A stretch of 64,000 nt of DNA from contig JAQYMQ010000021.1 in NCBI GenBank assembly GCA_028872475.1, positions 1-64,000 on the forward strand, given 5' to 3'. This document shows, in pieces, positions 32,065 through 45,195 of the stretch. The translations under genes were made by a program, and so were the position numbers. The notes under the pieces were generated by a model. That model did no database searches and was not told where the DNA came from. It worked only from the letters and a program-made list of their open reading frames with translations. The stretch is from Eubacteriales bacterium (GTDB lineage Bacteria; Bacillota; Clostridia; Peptostreptococcales; Anaerovoracaceae). Position 1 is the stretch's first letter; each line of letters opens with the position of its first letter.

Positions 32065-32182
32065 TTATATATTCCTTTTTAAAAATTCTACGTTACATTC
32101 TAATCTATATAATAAACAGCTTTTTGTTTCACTTTTTACAAATTTATACTTTTGTAATTATTATATTATCAGTGAATATTTT

Positions 32183-33541
32183 TTATTTTCCTAAACAAAA
32201 TCTCTTAAATACTTCATCTATAACATCTGCACTTGCAACATTACCTGTAATTTCACCAATATTATCATAAGCATTTCTAATATCTAACTCTATAAAATCT
32301 AATGCGTCTCTATTTTTTACAAGCATTATTGCATCATTCAAACTGGAATATGAAGATATTAGTTTCTCATAATGCCTAGAATTTGTAATTATATTGCTTT
32401 TTTCTTGGCGATATTCTCCTAAATGAATATTTTCTATAATTGTTTTCTTTATATCATCTATTCCTTGTACTGTTTCTGTAGATGTTTCAATATACACACC
32501 ATTTACAACTAAATTTTTAATTTCAGTTACATCTGCAACTATATCCAGATCTGTCTTATTAAGTAAAACTATAGCTTTTCTATCAGCTATATTTTCTGCG
32601 ATTTCCAAATCTTCCTTTGTTATAGGTCTAGACATATCTATAACAAAAATTATTATATCCGCCTCATTGAAACTTGCCTTACTTTTTTCAATACCTATTT
32701 GCTCAATCTTATCAGCTGTATCTCTAATTCCTGCTGTATCAACTAATATCAAAGAAATCCCATCAATACTTATTTCTTCTTCAATAATATCTCTTGTTGT
32801 ACCTTCAATATCCGTTACTATAGCTCGCTCTCTTTTAAGTAACTTATTCAAAAGACTGCTTTTTCCAACATTTGGCTTACCTATAATAGCTGTCTTAATA
32901 CCTTCTTTTATAATTTTGCCTTCTTTAAAAGAGTCTGCCATATCCTTTATTTTTTCTTGAATATTTAATATATCTTTTTCTAATTGTTCATATACAACTT
33001 CTTCTATATCTTCGTCCGGATAATCAATATTAACTGCAATACTAACCAGTATTTCCATAATTTGTGAAGATATTTCATTCAAACTCTTTGAGAGTTGACC
33101 ATCAAGCTGAGATATTGCAATATCAAAACTCTTATTATTTTTTGCATTTATTAAATCAATAACCGCCTCTGCTTGCGCTAAATCTAATCTACCGTTTAAA
33201 AAAGCTCTCTTTGTAAATTCTCCTCTTTCTGCCGCCCTTGCACCTTTTTCTATTATTAATTCCATTATTTTTTTCAAAGACACAATACTTCCATGACAAT
33301 GTATTTCAACAACATCTTCCCTCGTATAAGTACTAGGAGCCCTCATATATACAGCCATTACCTCATCAATAACTTTACTTTTATCAACAATATGACCATA
33401 AGTCAATTTTCGATTTTGTATAGTATTTTTTGAAACAAAAATATCATCTAGAATATCTTTCGACTTCTCTCCGCTGATTCTAATTATTCCAATACTACCT
33501 TCACCAAAAGCTGTAGCTATCGCAACTATTGTATCTTCCAT
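32183..33541 (-). CDS. mnmE: tRNA modification GTPase MnmE
   Basis: GKPNVGKSSLLNKLLKRERAIVTDIEGTTRD, C-terminal FCLGK; start MEDT at 33541. Confidence 0.97.
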   Translation of the reverse strand: MEDTIVAIATAFGEGSIGIIRISGEKSKDILDDIFVSKNTIQNRKLTYGHIVDKSKVIDEVMAVYMRAPSTYTREDVVEIHCHGSIVSLKKIMELIIEKGARAAERGEFTKRAFLNGRLDLAQAEAVIDLINAKNNKSFDIAISQLDGQLSKSLNEISSQIMEILVSIAVNIDYPDEDIEEVVYEQLEKDILNIQEKIKDMADSFKEGKIIKEGIKTAIIGKPNVGKSSLLNKLLKRERAIVTDIEGTTRDIIEEEISIDGISLILVDTAGIRDTADKIEQIGIEKSKASFNEADIIIFVIDMSRPITKEDLEIAENIADRKAIVLLNKTDLDIVADVTEIKNLVVNGVYIETSTETVQGIDDIKKTIIENIHLGEYRQEKSNIITNSRHYEKLISSYSSLNDAIMLVKNRDALDFIELDIRNAYDNIGEITGNVASADVIDEVFKRFCLGK

Positions 33542-33604
33542 ATCATTACCTATTCTTTTAAAAAACACGATTATCTCTTAATTATTCTATTTTATCAAAA
33601 AATA

Positions 33605-33651
33605 ATAAAAAACTGACTATATATAAGAGTATTTCTAATATATAATCAGTT
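33605..33651 (-). terminator. Terminator downstream of jag (minus strand)
   Basis: AACTGAyTATATAT/ATATATAATCAGTT then T-run on the minus strand. Confidence 0.75.
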
Positions 33652-33682
33652 AAAATTTTCCGTTTATGCTATAATACCAAAT

Positions 33683-34384
33683 TTATTTAGCCTCTATAAC
33701 TACTCTTCTATACGGTTCTTCACCTTCACTCTTTGTAACAATATTGCTATCGTCAGATAATCTTGAGTGAATTATCATTCTCTCGTACGGATTCATTGGC
33801 TCTAATTTTATTGTTCTGCCAATTTTAACTACTTTTCTTGCCGTCTTATCTGCTAAATTTTCTAGAGTCTTCTTTCTCTTTTCTCTATAGTTTTCAACAT
33901 CTAAAACAACTCTCTTGTAATTTTCTTTATCTTTATTCACAACTAAACTTGTAAGATACTGTACCGCATCTAAAGTCTGTCCTCTTTTGCCAATTATATG
34001 TGAAGCATCTTTTCCTGTAATAGATATAAACAGATTTTCTTCATTTGCTTTTTCAGTAAATGACAAATCAAATCCCATTTTATCTGTTAATTCCTTTAAG
34101 AAAATAACACCCCCGCTATCTTCTTCCAGTACTTCCAGTTCCAACTTTTCTTCACAATTTTCTATTAATTGTTCTTCTTTTATAACTTCTTCTGGCTGTT
34201 TTTCTTCTATTTTTTCTTTTTTTGTTACTCTTACCTTAGCAAGTTTTGAACCTATTCCTAAAAAACCTTTACTAGGCTCCTCTAAAACTTCAACTTCAAC
34301 TTCATCAATAGTACAGTTTAAATAATCAAGTGCAAGATTTGTAGCTTCTTCTATGTCTTTTCCCCATTTTTCTGAAAAATTCAT
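33683..34384 (-). CDS. jag: Jag/KhpB RNA-binding protein
   Basis: Jag-N domain, KH GKDASHIIGKRGQTLDAVQYL, R3H domain. Confidence 0.95.
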   Translation of the reverse strand: MNFSEKWGKDIEEATNLALDYLNCTIDEVEVEVLEEPSKGFLGIGSKLAKVRVTKKEKIEEKQPEEVIKEEQLIENCEEKLELEVLEEDSGGVIFLKELTDKMGFDLSFTEKANEENLFISITGKDASHIIGKRGQTLDAVQYLTSLVVNKDKENYKRVVLDVENYREKRKKTLENLADKTARKVVKIGRTIKLEPMNPYERMIIHSRLSDDSNIVTKSEGEEPYRRVVIEAK

Positions 34385-35082
34385 TATTTTTTGCCACCTC
34401 TCTTCTTGTTTGCAGTCATATTTTTCTTAATTTTATTTATATGTAAATTAAAGAAAATCTGCAAGAACTGTCCAAAAAACCAATAAATAGCCAAACCTGC
34501 TGGGAAACTTCTACCCATAAGTACAATCATTAAAGGGAAGAAGTATTTCATCATCTTCATCATACCGCCCATATCTGGGTTTGCTGTCATCGTCTGCTGA
34601 GATATACTAAATGAAATATAAGTAGCAGCACCAGCTAATATTGGAAGAATCCATTTATCTGGTTGAGACAAGTTAGGTATCCATAAGAATGATTCGTGTA
34701 CTGCAAATAATATTTTATCATCATTTACAAACGACATTGGATCTCTAAGTAATGCAAATAAAGCAAATACTATAAACATTTGAATTATTGCCGGAAGACA
34801 TCCGCCTGCTGGGCTAAAACCTTCCTCTTTATAAAGTTCACTTACTTTTTGATTAAATAAAGCCTTGTCGTTACCATACTTACTCTTAAGTATATTAACT
34901 TTCTTTTGTATTTCTGAAGAAGATGCTGTTGATTTCATTTGCTTTACATACAAAGGATAAAGCAATATCTTAACTACTGCTGTTACGATAATAATTGCAA
35001 TACCGTAATTATTTACAATGTTATAGATATAAAACAACAGATATCCGATTGGTTTTGCTAAAAAACCTATAAGTGCTGTCAT
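34384..35082 (-). CDS. yidC: Membrane protein insertase YidC/OxaA
   Basis: YidC core: PLYVKQMKST, PAIIQMFIVFALFALLR, FPAGLAIYWFFGQ. Confidence 0.95.
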   Translation of the reverse strand: MTALIGFLAKPIGYLLFYIYNIVNNYGIAIIIVTAVVKILLYPLYVKQMKSTASSSEIQKKVNILKSKYGNDKALFNQKVSELYKEEGFSPAGGCLPAIIQMFIVFALFALLRDPMSFVNDDKILFAVHESFLWIPNLSQPDKWILPILAGAATYISFSISQQTMTANPDMGGMMKMMKYFFPLMIVLMGRSFPAGLAIYWFFGQFLQIFFNLHINKIKKNMTANKKRGGKK

Positions 35083-35097
35083 ATTTTTTCTCCAACT

Positions 35098-35307
35098 TTA
35101 TGGAAGAGGATCATATCCACCTTTAAATAATGGATTACATTTTAATATCCTCTTTATTCCTAAAAATGTTCCTTTTAATACTCCATATCTTTCTAAAGCT
35201 TGTATAAAATATTGTGAACAAGTAGGATAATATCTACAATTTTTAGGAAGCATTGGGGATATAAACTTTTGATATCCTCTAATAATAAAAATTAAAACTC
35301 TTTTCAT
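35098..35307 (-). CDS. yidD: Membrane protein insertion efficiency factor YidD
   Basis: [26 protein letters not shown]; start MKRV at 35307. Confidence 0.95.
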   Translation of the reverse strand: MKRVLIFIIRGYQKFISPMLPKNCRYYPTCSQYFIQALERYGVLKGTFLGIKRILKCNPLFKGGYDPLP

Positions 35308-35651
35308 ATTTTCTTTTTTCCTATATTTTTTTCTATCCTTCTTATTAAATTTTCTATACATAATTTAACAGAAAACATATCTTGATCTACTATGCTTTTT
35401 CTTGCAATAAATATAAAATCATAACCTTCTATATTTATATTAGATAACCTTACGGCTTCCCTCATAAGTCTTCTAGATCTGTTTCTCTGTACAGCATTAC
35501 CTACTTTTTTACTCGCTACGAAAGATATTCTATTCTTACCTGTAAAATTTTTATTATAAAAAACTACAACATGTCTGTAAGCGTAAGACTGACCTTTGTT
35601 ATAAACTCTATCAAACTCTCTTTGTCCACTTAACACATTATCTTTTTTCAT
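35304..35651 (-). CDS. rnpA: Ribonuclease P protein component
   Basis: [24 protein letters not shown]. Confidence 0.95.
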   Translation of the reverse strand: MKKDNVLSGQREFDRVYNKGQSYAYRHVVVFYNKNFTGKNRISFVASKKVGNAVQRNRSRRLMREAVRLSNINIEGYDFIFIARKSIVDQDMFSVKLCIENLIRRIEKNIGKKKI

Positions 35652-35655
35652 ATAT

Positions 35656-35790
35656 CTACGCAGTAAGAGATTTTCTTCCTCTTAGTCTTCTTCTCTTAAT
35701 AATGTTTCTACCACTCTTAGTCTTCATTCTCTGTCTAAATCCGTGTACCTTTTTTCTCTGTCTTGTCTTTGGTTGAAATGTCATTTTCAT
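35656..35790 (-). CDS. rpmH: 50S ribosomal protein L34 (absent from the ORF track because it is short)
   Basis: Translated manually: [44 protein letters not shown]. Confidence 0.97.
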   Translation of the reverse strand: MKMTFQPKTRQRKKVHGFRQRMKTKSGRNIIKRRRLRGRKSLTA

Positions 35791-35799
35791 AATATTTTC

Positions 35800-36151
35800 C
35801 TCCTAAATTTCTAATAATCTCACCCTAAATTTCAATGTGAGTAAACATATCTTTAAAGTATATAAAATAATTCTTTTTTAGTCAAATTTAAATTGATAAA
35901 AAATAAAAATTTTCCACTATTATTTTTGTTATAATTTTTATACGTTAATAAAAAAAATAAAAATTTTTAACTCTTTATTTTTATATAATTTCTATATCTT
36001 GTATGTATGTTAATAATATTAATAAAGTTATCAACAACTTGTTGATAACTTTAGTGCATAACTTTAATAATCAAAAATTTTTCGATTATTGATTGTGGAT
36101 AACTTTGTTGATATTATTATTTTAAACTAAAAAATTATGTAGGAGAGAAAA
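35800..36151. other. oriC: Predicted replication origin (oriC), dnaA-upstream part
   Basis: AT-rich rpmH-dnaA intergenic region with divergent flanking genes; DnaA boxes TTATCAACA 36028-36036, TGTTGATAA 36040-36048, AGTGCATAA 36053-36061, perfect TGTGGATAA 36094-36102. Confidence 0.92.
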
Positions 36152-37504
36152 ATGATAGATATTAACAGTAAATGGAATAAAGTTGTTGAACTTTTAAGAG
36201 AACTTATTAATGAAGTTGCCTTTGAAAGTTGGATTTTACCACTAAGAATTGATTTTGTAGACGAAACTCATAAAAAAATCAATATATTGTGTAATACAGA
36301 CTTTACTATTGAAAGTATAAAAAATAGATATCTACATCTTATAGTAGGGTGTTGTGAACAAATTTTCGGAGAAAAATATGACATAACTCTATCTCTTGTT
36401 TCTGAAAAAGAAAAATTGATAAAAAAAGAAAAAGAGCTTAAATCAACAACATCTACCTCTACAACTTTTTTTGATGAAGAAAAAATAATAAATCCTAAAT
36501 ATACTTTTGAAAATTTTATAGTTGGACCTAATAGTGAATATGCTTATACTGCAGCTCTTGCAACTGCAGAAAATCCTTCTTCATCATTTAATCCTTTATA
36601 TATATATGGAGAACCAGGTCTTGGAAAAACGCATTTAATGTACGCTATTAGTAATTTTGTGCTTCAAAATCATACTGGTAAAAAAGTTCTTTATGTAAGT
36701 GGTGAAATGTTCACAAATGAAGTCATTGAATCTATAAGAAATAATAAAATGATGGAGTTTAAAGAAAAATACAGAAGTATTGATATTTTATTAATAGATG
36801 ATGTTCAATTTTTCAAAGGAAAAAAACAAACTCAAGAAGAATTATTCAATACATTCAATACACTTTATGATAATAATAAACAAATAGTTTTATCAAGTGA
36901 TAGACATCCTTCAAAACTAGAAATCCACGAAAGATTAAAGCAAAGATTTGGATGGAATATTGTAGCCGATATACAAAAACCTCTTTACGAAACAAGAGTA
37001 GCAATCTTAGAAAGTAAATTAGAACAAGAGGGTATAGAAATAACAGATGAAATGAAATCTATAATAAGTATAATCGCATCTTATGTAAAAAACAGTGTTA
37101 GAGAATTAGAAGGCACATTGTTAAATATAGTAAGCCTTTCTAAATTTACTAATAAAACATTAACAACTAATTTTGTTAAAGAATATTTATCAGCTAATTT
37201 TAACGATATTGAAAGTGATGTAGATATAGATCTAATAAAAAAGATTGTTTGTAAATATTTCGATATAACCACTAAAGATTTAATTAGTAAAAAAAGATCT
37301 AGAGAAATAGCTTATCCTAGACAAATAGCTATGTATCTTTCTAGAAATATGACAGATATGTCTCTACCAAAAATAGGAAAAGCATTTGGAAATAGAGACC
37401 ATACAACTGTATTACATGCATTTGAAAAAATAAGTAAAGAAATGAAAGATAACGAAAGTACAAAAAATTGTATAAAAACTCTAGAGAAAAAAATAAGTCT
37501 GTAA
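36152..37504 (+). CDS. dnaA: Chromosomal replication initiator protein DnaA
   Basis: GEPGLGKTHLMYAI, FGNRDHTTVLHA. Confidence 0.98.
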   Translation: MIDINSKWNKVVELLRELINEVAFESWILPLRIDFVDETHKKINILCNTDFTIESIKNRYLHLIVGCCEQIFGEKYDITLSLVSEKEKLIKKEKELKSTTSTSTTFFDEEKIINPKYTFENFIVGPNSEYAYTAALATAENPSSSFNPLYIYGEPGLGKTHLMYAISNFVLQNHTGKKVLYVSGEMFTNEVIESIRNNKMMEFKEKYRSIDILLIDDVQFFKGKKQTQEELFNTFNTLYDNNKQIVLSSDRHPSKLEIHERLKQRFGWNIVADIQKPLYETRVAILESKLEQEGIEITDEMKSIISIIASYVKNSVRELEGTLLNIVSLSKFTNKTLTTNFVKEYLSANFNDIESDVDIDLIKKIVCKYFDITTKDLISKKRSREIAYPRQIAMYLSRNMTDMSLPKIGKAFGNRDHTTVLHAFEKISKEMKDNESTKNCIKTLEKKISL

Positions 37505-37519
37505 ATTTTAATAACATAC

Positions 37520-37560
37520 TGTAGATAACTTTTTAAATTAATAAACATATTTATCAACAA
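37520..37560. other. Second oriC sub-region: DnaA-box-like sites in the dnaA-dnaN gap
   Basis: TGTAGATAACTTT 37520-37532 and TTATCAACA 37551-37559. Confidence 0.5.
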
Positions 37561-37676
37561 AAAAATTATATTACAAATAATAAATTTTCAATGTTTTAAC
37601 TAGATATACACATATACACAATACACTACTACTATTACTACTATAAAATATATAAATAATAAATAAGGAGTACATA

Positions 37677-38777
37677 ATGAATTTTTCTTGTAATCAACAA
37701 CAATTATCAAAAATATTAAATACTGTTTCTAAAGCAGTTTCTATAAGAACAACAACACCTATATTAAAAGGTATATATATTTCTGTAAATAAAGATAATG
37801 TTACTTTTTGTGGATCTGATGGAAATATTATAATAGAAGAAAAATTAGATGCATATATTAAAGAAGAAGGATCTGTTGTTGTAAGCGCTAATCTATTTAA
37901 AGAAACAGTAAGAAGGTTTTCTTCAGGAAATATTAATATTTATAAAGAAGATAATAAAATTGTTATAAAAAATGAAAAAAGTGAACATAAAATAGGTTGG
38001 TTGCCAGCAGATGAATTTCCTTTAATAGAGGAAATGAAAGAAAAGGAAATATTAAATTTTGATAAAGAAATTTTAAAAGATATGATTGCAAAAACAAAAT
38101 TTGCAGCAAGTACAGACGAACTTAAAGGAATAATGAGAGGTGTTTTATTTGAAATAAAAAAAGATAGTTTTAATATGATAGCTATTGATGGATATAAGAT
38201 GGCTATTGTAAAAGAACCTATGAATAATTTAAAAGAACTATCTTTTGTTATTGAAGCAAATATATTAAATGAAATATTAAATATTTTAAAAGATAATTCT
38301 TTAGATAAAGAAATTAATGTTGATTTTGATGGTAAAAGAGCAATATTCCAAATAGGTTCAACAAAAGTTTCAACTAGAATATTAGAAGGTAAGTTTATTG
38401 ATTATGAAAGAATACTTCCAAGAAATAATGAAAGTAAAATAATAATTAATAGGAGAGAATTAGTAGATGCAACAGAAAGAGCTAGTATTTTAGCAAGAGA
38501 AGGTAATAATAATTTAATAAAGTTATGTATTGATGAAAATCTACTTACAATAACAACAAGAACAGATATGGGATATGTAAAAGAAGAAGTAGATATAGAA
38601 AAAAAAGGTGAAAATTTAGAGATAGGATTTGATTCAAAATTAATATTAGATCCTTTAAAAGTTATAGATGATGAGAATATTGTTATAGAATTTAGAGGAC
38701 CTTTAGATGGAGCATTTATAACATCTTGTGAAAATGGAAACTACTCATATTTAGTTTTACCGGTGAGATTAAAATAA
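37677..38777 (+). CDS. dnaN: DNA polymerase III sliding clamp
   Basis: Clamp fold; C-terminal GNYSYLVLPVRLK. Confidence 0.96.
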   Translation: MNFSCNQQQLSKILNTVSKAVSIRTTTPILKGIYISVNKDNVTFCGSDGNIIIEEKLDAYIKEEGSVVVSANLFKETVRRFSSGNINIYKEDNKIVIKNEKSEHKIGWLPADEFPLIEEMKEKEILNFDKEILKDMIAKTKFAASTDELKGIMRGVLFEIKKDSFNMIAIDGYKMAIVKEPMNNLKELSFVIEANILNEILNILKDNSLDKEINVDFDGKRAIFQIGSTKVSTRILEGKFIDYERILPRNNESKIIINRRELVDATERASILAREGNNNLIKLCIDENLLTITTRTDMGYVKEEVDIEKKGENLEIGFDSKLILDPLKVIDDENIVIEFRGPLDGAFITSCENGNYSYLVLPVRLK

Positions 38778-38778
38778 A

Positions 38779-39825
38779 ATGTATGTAAAAAAAATTGAAT
38801 TAAGAAATTTTAGAAATCATATAGAAAAAAAAATAGAATTTGATAAAAAAATAAACCTTATTCTTGGAGAAAATGCAAAGGGAAAAACAAATATTGTAGA
38901 AGCTATAAATATTTGCTCTTATGGAAAATCATTTAGAAATGCAAAAGATTTAGAATTAATAAATTTAGATAATGAAAATTCTAATATTAAAATGTCATAT
39001 GTTTATGATGAAATTTATGATGTAGAAAAAATTATAGATATAGAAATTTACAAAAATCAAAAAAATATTATAAAAATTGATAATAAAAAAATTAAAAATT
39101 ATGTACAATTAATGGAAAATTTTTATTCTGTTGTTTTTGCACCTGAAGATTTAAAAATTATAAAAGAAGATCCTATTAAAAGAAGAACTTTTATAGATAA
39201 GGAATTATGCCAAATTGATAAAAAATATTTTTTAAATCTTAGAGAATATAGAAAAATATTGAAAAATAGAAATAATATTTTAAAAAATGAAAAAATAGAT
39301 AGTAATTTTTTAGATATACTTGATGAACAAATTGCAAAAAGAGCTGAAATAATAATAAAAAAAAGAGAAGAATATATAAAATTATTAAATAATGTTTCAA
39401 AGGATATCCATTACAAAATTAGCGGAGAAAAAGAAAAAATATATATAGAATATCAAAAAAATATAAATGGAGATTATTTAAATTCGTTAAAAAATAATAG
39501 AAATAATGATATTAAATATAAAACAACAGGTTTAGGTATTCACAAAGATGATATAAAGATAATTATTAATGGAAAAGATAGTAGAAAATATGCTTCACAA
39601 GGACAGCAAAGAAGTATAATTTTGTCTTTAAAAATTGCTCAAATAAATATAATAACAAAATTAAAAGAAGAAAAACCTGTATTTATATTAGATGATGTAT
39701 TTAGTGAACTTGATAACAATAGAAAAAAAGCTCTTGTAGATATATTGCAAGATATTCAGATATTTATTACTACAACACAACAGGAAGAATTTTTTGATAA
39801 ATCACATATTATTGAAATAGAATAG
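38779..39825 (+). CDS. recF: DNA replication and repair protein RecF
   Basis: ILGENAKGKTNIVEAI, SQGQQRSIILSLK, LDDVFSELD. Confidence 0.96.
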   Translation: MYVKKIELRNFRNHIEKKIEFDKKINLILGENAKGKTNIVEAINICSYGKSFRNAKDLELINLDNENSNIKMSYVYDEIYDVEKIIDIEIYKNQKNIIKIDNKKIKNYVQLMENFYSVVFAPEDLKIIKEDPIKRRTFIDKELCQIDKKYFLNLREYRKILKNRNNILKNEKIDSNFLDILDEQIAKRAEIIIKKREEYIKLLNNVSKDIHYKISGEKEKIYIEYQKNINGDYLNSLKNNRNNDIKYKTTGLGIHKDDIKIIINGKDSRKYASQGQQRSIILSLKIAQINIITKLKEEKPVFILDDVFSELDNNRKKALVDILQDIQIFITTTQQEEFFDKSHIIEIE

Positions 39826-39839
39826 ATTTTGGAGGTTTA

Positions 39840-40151
39840 ATGAAGTACTATTTATTAATAATTTTAGCTTATGTTATAGGTTTGTTTATTTACTATATTA
39901 AAGTTATAAAAAAGAATAATGATTTTAGTATTGAAAAATATCCAATTTTTAGTGAATTTGTATTAAATATAATTATTATAGGAATAATCCCTTTGTGTTA
40001 TTTAATTTTTATTGAAGATGATATTTATAGTATGAAATTTCGTACAATACTTATAATATTAATAATAATGTCTTTTATAGTGTTTAGGATTGTTAATTTT
40101 ATTGTGAAAAGAAAAGTAAAAAATTTTAATTTCAATAAAGAGAATAAATAA
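39840..40151 (+). CDS. Small membrane protein, uncharacterised, between recF and gyrB
   Basis: 103 aa with about three TM segments; SD tggagg upstream. Confidence 0.65.
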   Translation: MKYYLLIILAYVIGLFIYYIKVIKKNNDFSIEKYPIFSEFVLNIIIIGIIPLCYLIFIEDDIYSMKFRTILIILIIMSFIVFRIVNFIVKRKVKNFNFNKENK

Positions 40152-40260
40152 AAAATTAATATATGGGAAGTTTCTATTTTATAAAAATAGATTTAAATAA
40201 ATAATCAATTAATAGTATAGTAATTAATTATAAAAGTGATAATTTTGTAATAAAAAATAA

Positions 40261-40296
40261 GGCGTCTTAATTTGAAAAATTAAGGCGTTTTATTGT
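40261..40296 (+). terminator. Intrinsic terminator upstream of gyrB
   Basis: CTTAATTT-gaaa-AAATTAAG within ggcg..gcgtttt. Confidence 0.7.
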
Positions 40297-40328
40297 ATAA
40301 TAAAGCGTGAATTTTTATTATAAAGTAA

Positions 40329-42272
<1,944 letters not shown>

Positions 42273-42285
42273 GAAAGGAGGGCAT

Positions 42286-44757
42286 ATGAAAGATTTATCA
42301 AGATTTAATGAAGACCAGAAAATGATAGAGCATGAGATTAATAGAGAGATGAAGAAATCTTATATTGATTATGCTATGAGTGTTATTGTTGGAAGAGCTC
42401 TCCCTGATGTAAGAGATGGTTTAAAACCAGTACATAGAAGAATTCTTTTTGGAATGAGTCAGCTTGGCATTACTCCAGATAAGCCACATAAAAAATCGGC
42501 ACGTATTGTCGGTGACGTAATGGGTAAATATCATCCTCATGGCGACTCAGCTATTTATGATGCTATGGTAAGAATGGCACAGGATTTTTCAACAAGATAT
42601 ATGCTTATTGATGGTCATGGTAACTTCGGTTCTATCGATGGCGATGGCGCAGCTGCAATGCGTTATACGGAAGCTAGAATGACGCCATTTGCTCTACAAT
42701 TACTTCGTGATATAGAAAAAGAAACGGTTGATTTCGTTCCTAACTTTGACGAAGAGGAAGAAGAACCGTCAGTTTTACCGGCAAAAATTCCAAACCTACT
42801 TATTAATGGTTCAAATGGTATTGCCGTAGGTATGGCTACATCTATTCCACCGCATAATTTGTCAGAAGTTATAGATGCAGCTTGTTATATGATAAATAAC
42901 GACAATATTGAAGAAGATAAATTATTAGATATAGTTAAAGGTCCTGATTTTCCTACAGGTGCTCAAATCTTAGGCAAAGCAGGTTTAAGAGAAGCTTATA
43001 GAACAGGTCAAGGTAAGGTAACAGTAAGATCTAAGACAGAGATCGAAGAAACTGCAAGAGGAAAAATGCAGATTGTTGTTACAGAGATTCCTTATCAGGT
43101 TAATAAGTCAAGATTGATTGAAAAGATTGCTAGCCTCGTTAGAGAAAAGAAGATAGATGGTATTTCTGCTATCAGAGACGAATCTAATAGACAGGGAATG
43201 AGAATAGTAATTGAATTAAAGAGAGATGCTAATCCACAGATTACTTTGAATAGACTTTATAAAAATACTCAGTTGCAAGATACTTACAGTATGATTATGC
43301 TTGCATTAGTAAATTCTCAACCAAAGATATTGAGATTACAGGATATATTAAGCGAGTTCTTGAAACACCAAAAAGATGTTATGACAAGAAGAACTCAATT
43401 TGATTTAAAGAAAGCTGAAGCAAGAGCACATATTTTAGATGGCTTAAGGATTGCTTTAGATAATATTGATGAAATAATTAAAATTATTAGATCTTCTTAC
43501 AGTAATGCTAAAGAAAAATTAATTGAAGTATTTAATTTAAGTGAGATTCAGGCACAGGCAATTTTAGATATGAGATTGGCAAGATTGCAAGGTCTTGAAA
43601 GAGAAAAGATTGAAAAAGAATTTAATGAGCTTATGGAAAAAATAGCTTACTATAATTCTCTTCTTGCTGACGAAACTCTTTTAATGGACACAGTGAAAAA
43701 GGAAATGCTTGAAATTAAAGAGAAGTATGGAGATGAAAGAAGAACTCAGATTGTTCCAGCAGTAAATGAGTTTAGTGAAGAAGATTTAATAGATGAAGAA
43801 AATTCAACTATTACACTAACTCACCTTGGATATTTAAAGAGAGTTCCAACAGATACATACAGGACACAAAAAAGAGGTGGTAAAGGTATTGCTGGTCTTA
43901 CAACTAGAGAAAATGACTTTGTTAAGTCGTTGATAATGACATCGACACACGATACATTATTATTCTTTACGAATTTAGGTAAGGCACATAAGATTAAGGC
44001 TTATGAAATTCCAGAGGCAAATAGGACAGCAAAAGGAACGCCAGCAGTAAACTTCTTAAACCTATTCCAGCAGGAAAGAATTAGTGCTATTATTCCAATT
44101 AAGAAATTTGAAGAAGATAAATATATTGTTCAAATTACTAAAAAGGGAACGATTAAAAAGACAAGTTTGGCACAGTTTGAAAAGATAAGAAAGAATGGAA
44201 TTATTGCTATAAACCTTGTGGATGGCGATGAACTTATAGAAATAAATGAGACTTCAGGCAATGACGATATAATAATTGTTACTAAAAAAGGTCAGAGCAT
44301 TAGATTTAACGAGAAGGACGTTAGACCTATGGGAAGAAGTTCTATGGGTGTCAGAGCTATAAAGCTAGATGGAGATGATGAAGTTGTTTCTATGTCACTT
44401 GCTAAAGAGGAAGATACTTTATTAGTTGTTACAGAAAAGGGATATGGTAAGAGAACACCTATCAAGGAATATACTAAGCAGACAAGAGGCGGTAAAGGTA
44501 ATCTTACATATGACAAAAAGAAATTTAATAAGACAGGAAATGTTATTGGTTCTGTAATTGTTGAGGAAGAAGATGAATTATTACTAATCAATTCACAGGG
44601 AACTATTATTAGAATAAAGGCTACAGATGTTTCTGTTACAGGAAGAACTACGCAAGGTGTTAAGATTATGCGTATGAAAGATCAGGAAGCTATAATATCT
44701 ATGGCAAAGGTTCTTAAAGAAGATGAAAATGATAGTGAAGAAGAAGGGAAGGAATAA
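42286..44757 (+). CDS. gyrA: DNA gyrase subunit A
   Basis: [34 protein letters not shown] GyrA box. Confidence 0.98.
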   Translation: MKDLSRFNEDQKMIEHEINREMKKSYIDYAMSVIVGRALPDVRDGLKPVHRRILFGMSQLGITPDKPHKKSARIVGDVMGKYHPHGDSAIYDAMVRMAQDFSTRYMLIDGHGNFGSIDGDGAAAMRYTEARMTPFALQLLRDIEKETVDFVPNFDEEEEEPSVLPAKIPNLLINGSNGIAVGMATSIPPHNLSEVIDAACYMINNDNIEEDKLLDIVKGPDFPTGAQILGKAGLREAYRTGQGKVTVRSKTEIEETARGKMQIVVTEIPYQVNKSRLIEKIASLVREKKIDGISAIRDESNRQGMRIVIELKRDANPQITLNRLYKNTQLQDTYSMIMLALVNSQPKILRLQDILSEFLKHQKDVMTRRTQFDLKKAEARAHILDGLRIALDNIDEIIKIIRSSYSNAKEKLIEVFNLSEIQAQAILDMRLARLQGLEREKIEKEFNELMEKIAYYNSLLADETLLMDTVKKEMLEIKEKYGDERRTQIVPAVNEFSEEDLIDEENSTITLTHLGYLKRVPTDTYRTQKRGGKGIAGLTTRENDFVKSLIMTSTHDTLLFFTNLGKAHKIKAYEIPEANRTAKGTPAVNFLNLFQQERISAIIPIKKFEEDKYIVQITKKGTIKKTSLAQFEKIRKNGIIAINLVDGDELIEINETSGNDDIIIVTKKGQSIRFNEKDVRPMGRSSMGVRAIKLDGDDEVVSMSLAKEEDTLLVVTEKGYGKRTPIKEYTKQTRGGKGNLTYDKKKFNKTGNVIGSVIVEEEDELLLINSQGTIIRIKATDVSVTGRTTQGVKIMRMKDQEAIISMAKVLKEDENDSEEEGKE

Positions 44758-44759
44758 AA

Positions 44760-44785
44760 ATTTTTATAAATTAATTTATAAAAAT
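44760..44785. repeat. Perfect 26-bp AT-only palindrome between gyrA and the anti-sigma gene
   Basis: ATTTTTATAAATTAATTTATAAAAAT. Confidence 0.8.
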
Positions 44786-44796
44786 GGTGATAATTG

Positions 44797-45195
44797 ATGA
44801 ATAAGGAAATTTTTGTAAAAGTACCTGGAGATCACGAGTTTATGAAGATTTGCAGAAGTGTTGCAACAGCCGCTGCTGCCGTGGCAGGTTTTGATATAGA
44901 GGCTACAGATGATATTGGATTAGCGGTTTTTGAAGGTACAAAAGTATTGGTTTGTCATAGACATGATAAATTACCTGAAAGTTATAATATGACAATAAAT
45001 ATTACAGATGAAAAATTTGTGGTTAAACTGAGTGTAAATACCGAGTTTGTCCAGGAAAAACATAGAACTATTTGTTTAGATTGTCCTTGTGAAGGTGAAA
45101 TTGGACGAGAAGTTGCAAATAGCTTAATGGATGAAACAAGATTAGAAGAAGGAACTGAAGAAGGCGATATTTTTATATTGACAAAGTACTTATGA
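44797..45195 (+). CDS. RsbW/SpoIIAB-like ATP-binding protein (putative anti-sigma kinase)
   Basis: GHKL-like N-box region (DDIGLAVFEGTKVLV) and 4-bp overlap with a sigma factor gene. Confidence 0.75.
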   Translation: MNKEIFVKVPGDHEFMKICRSVATAAAAVAGFDIEATDDIGLAVFEGTKVLVCHRHDKLPESYNMTINITDEKFVVKLSVNTEFVQEKHRTICLDCPCEGEIGREVANSLMDETRLEEGTEEGDIFILTKYL

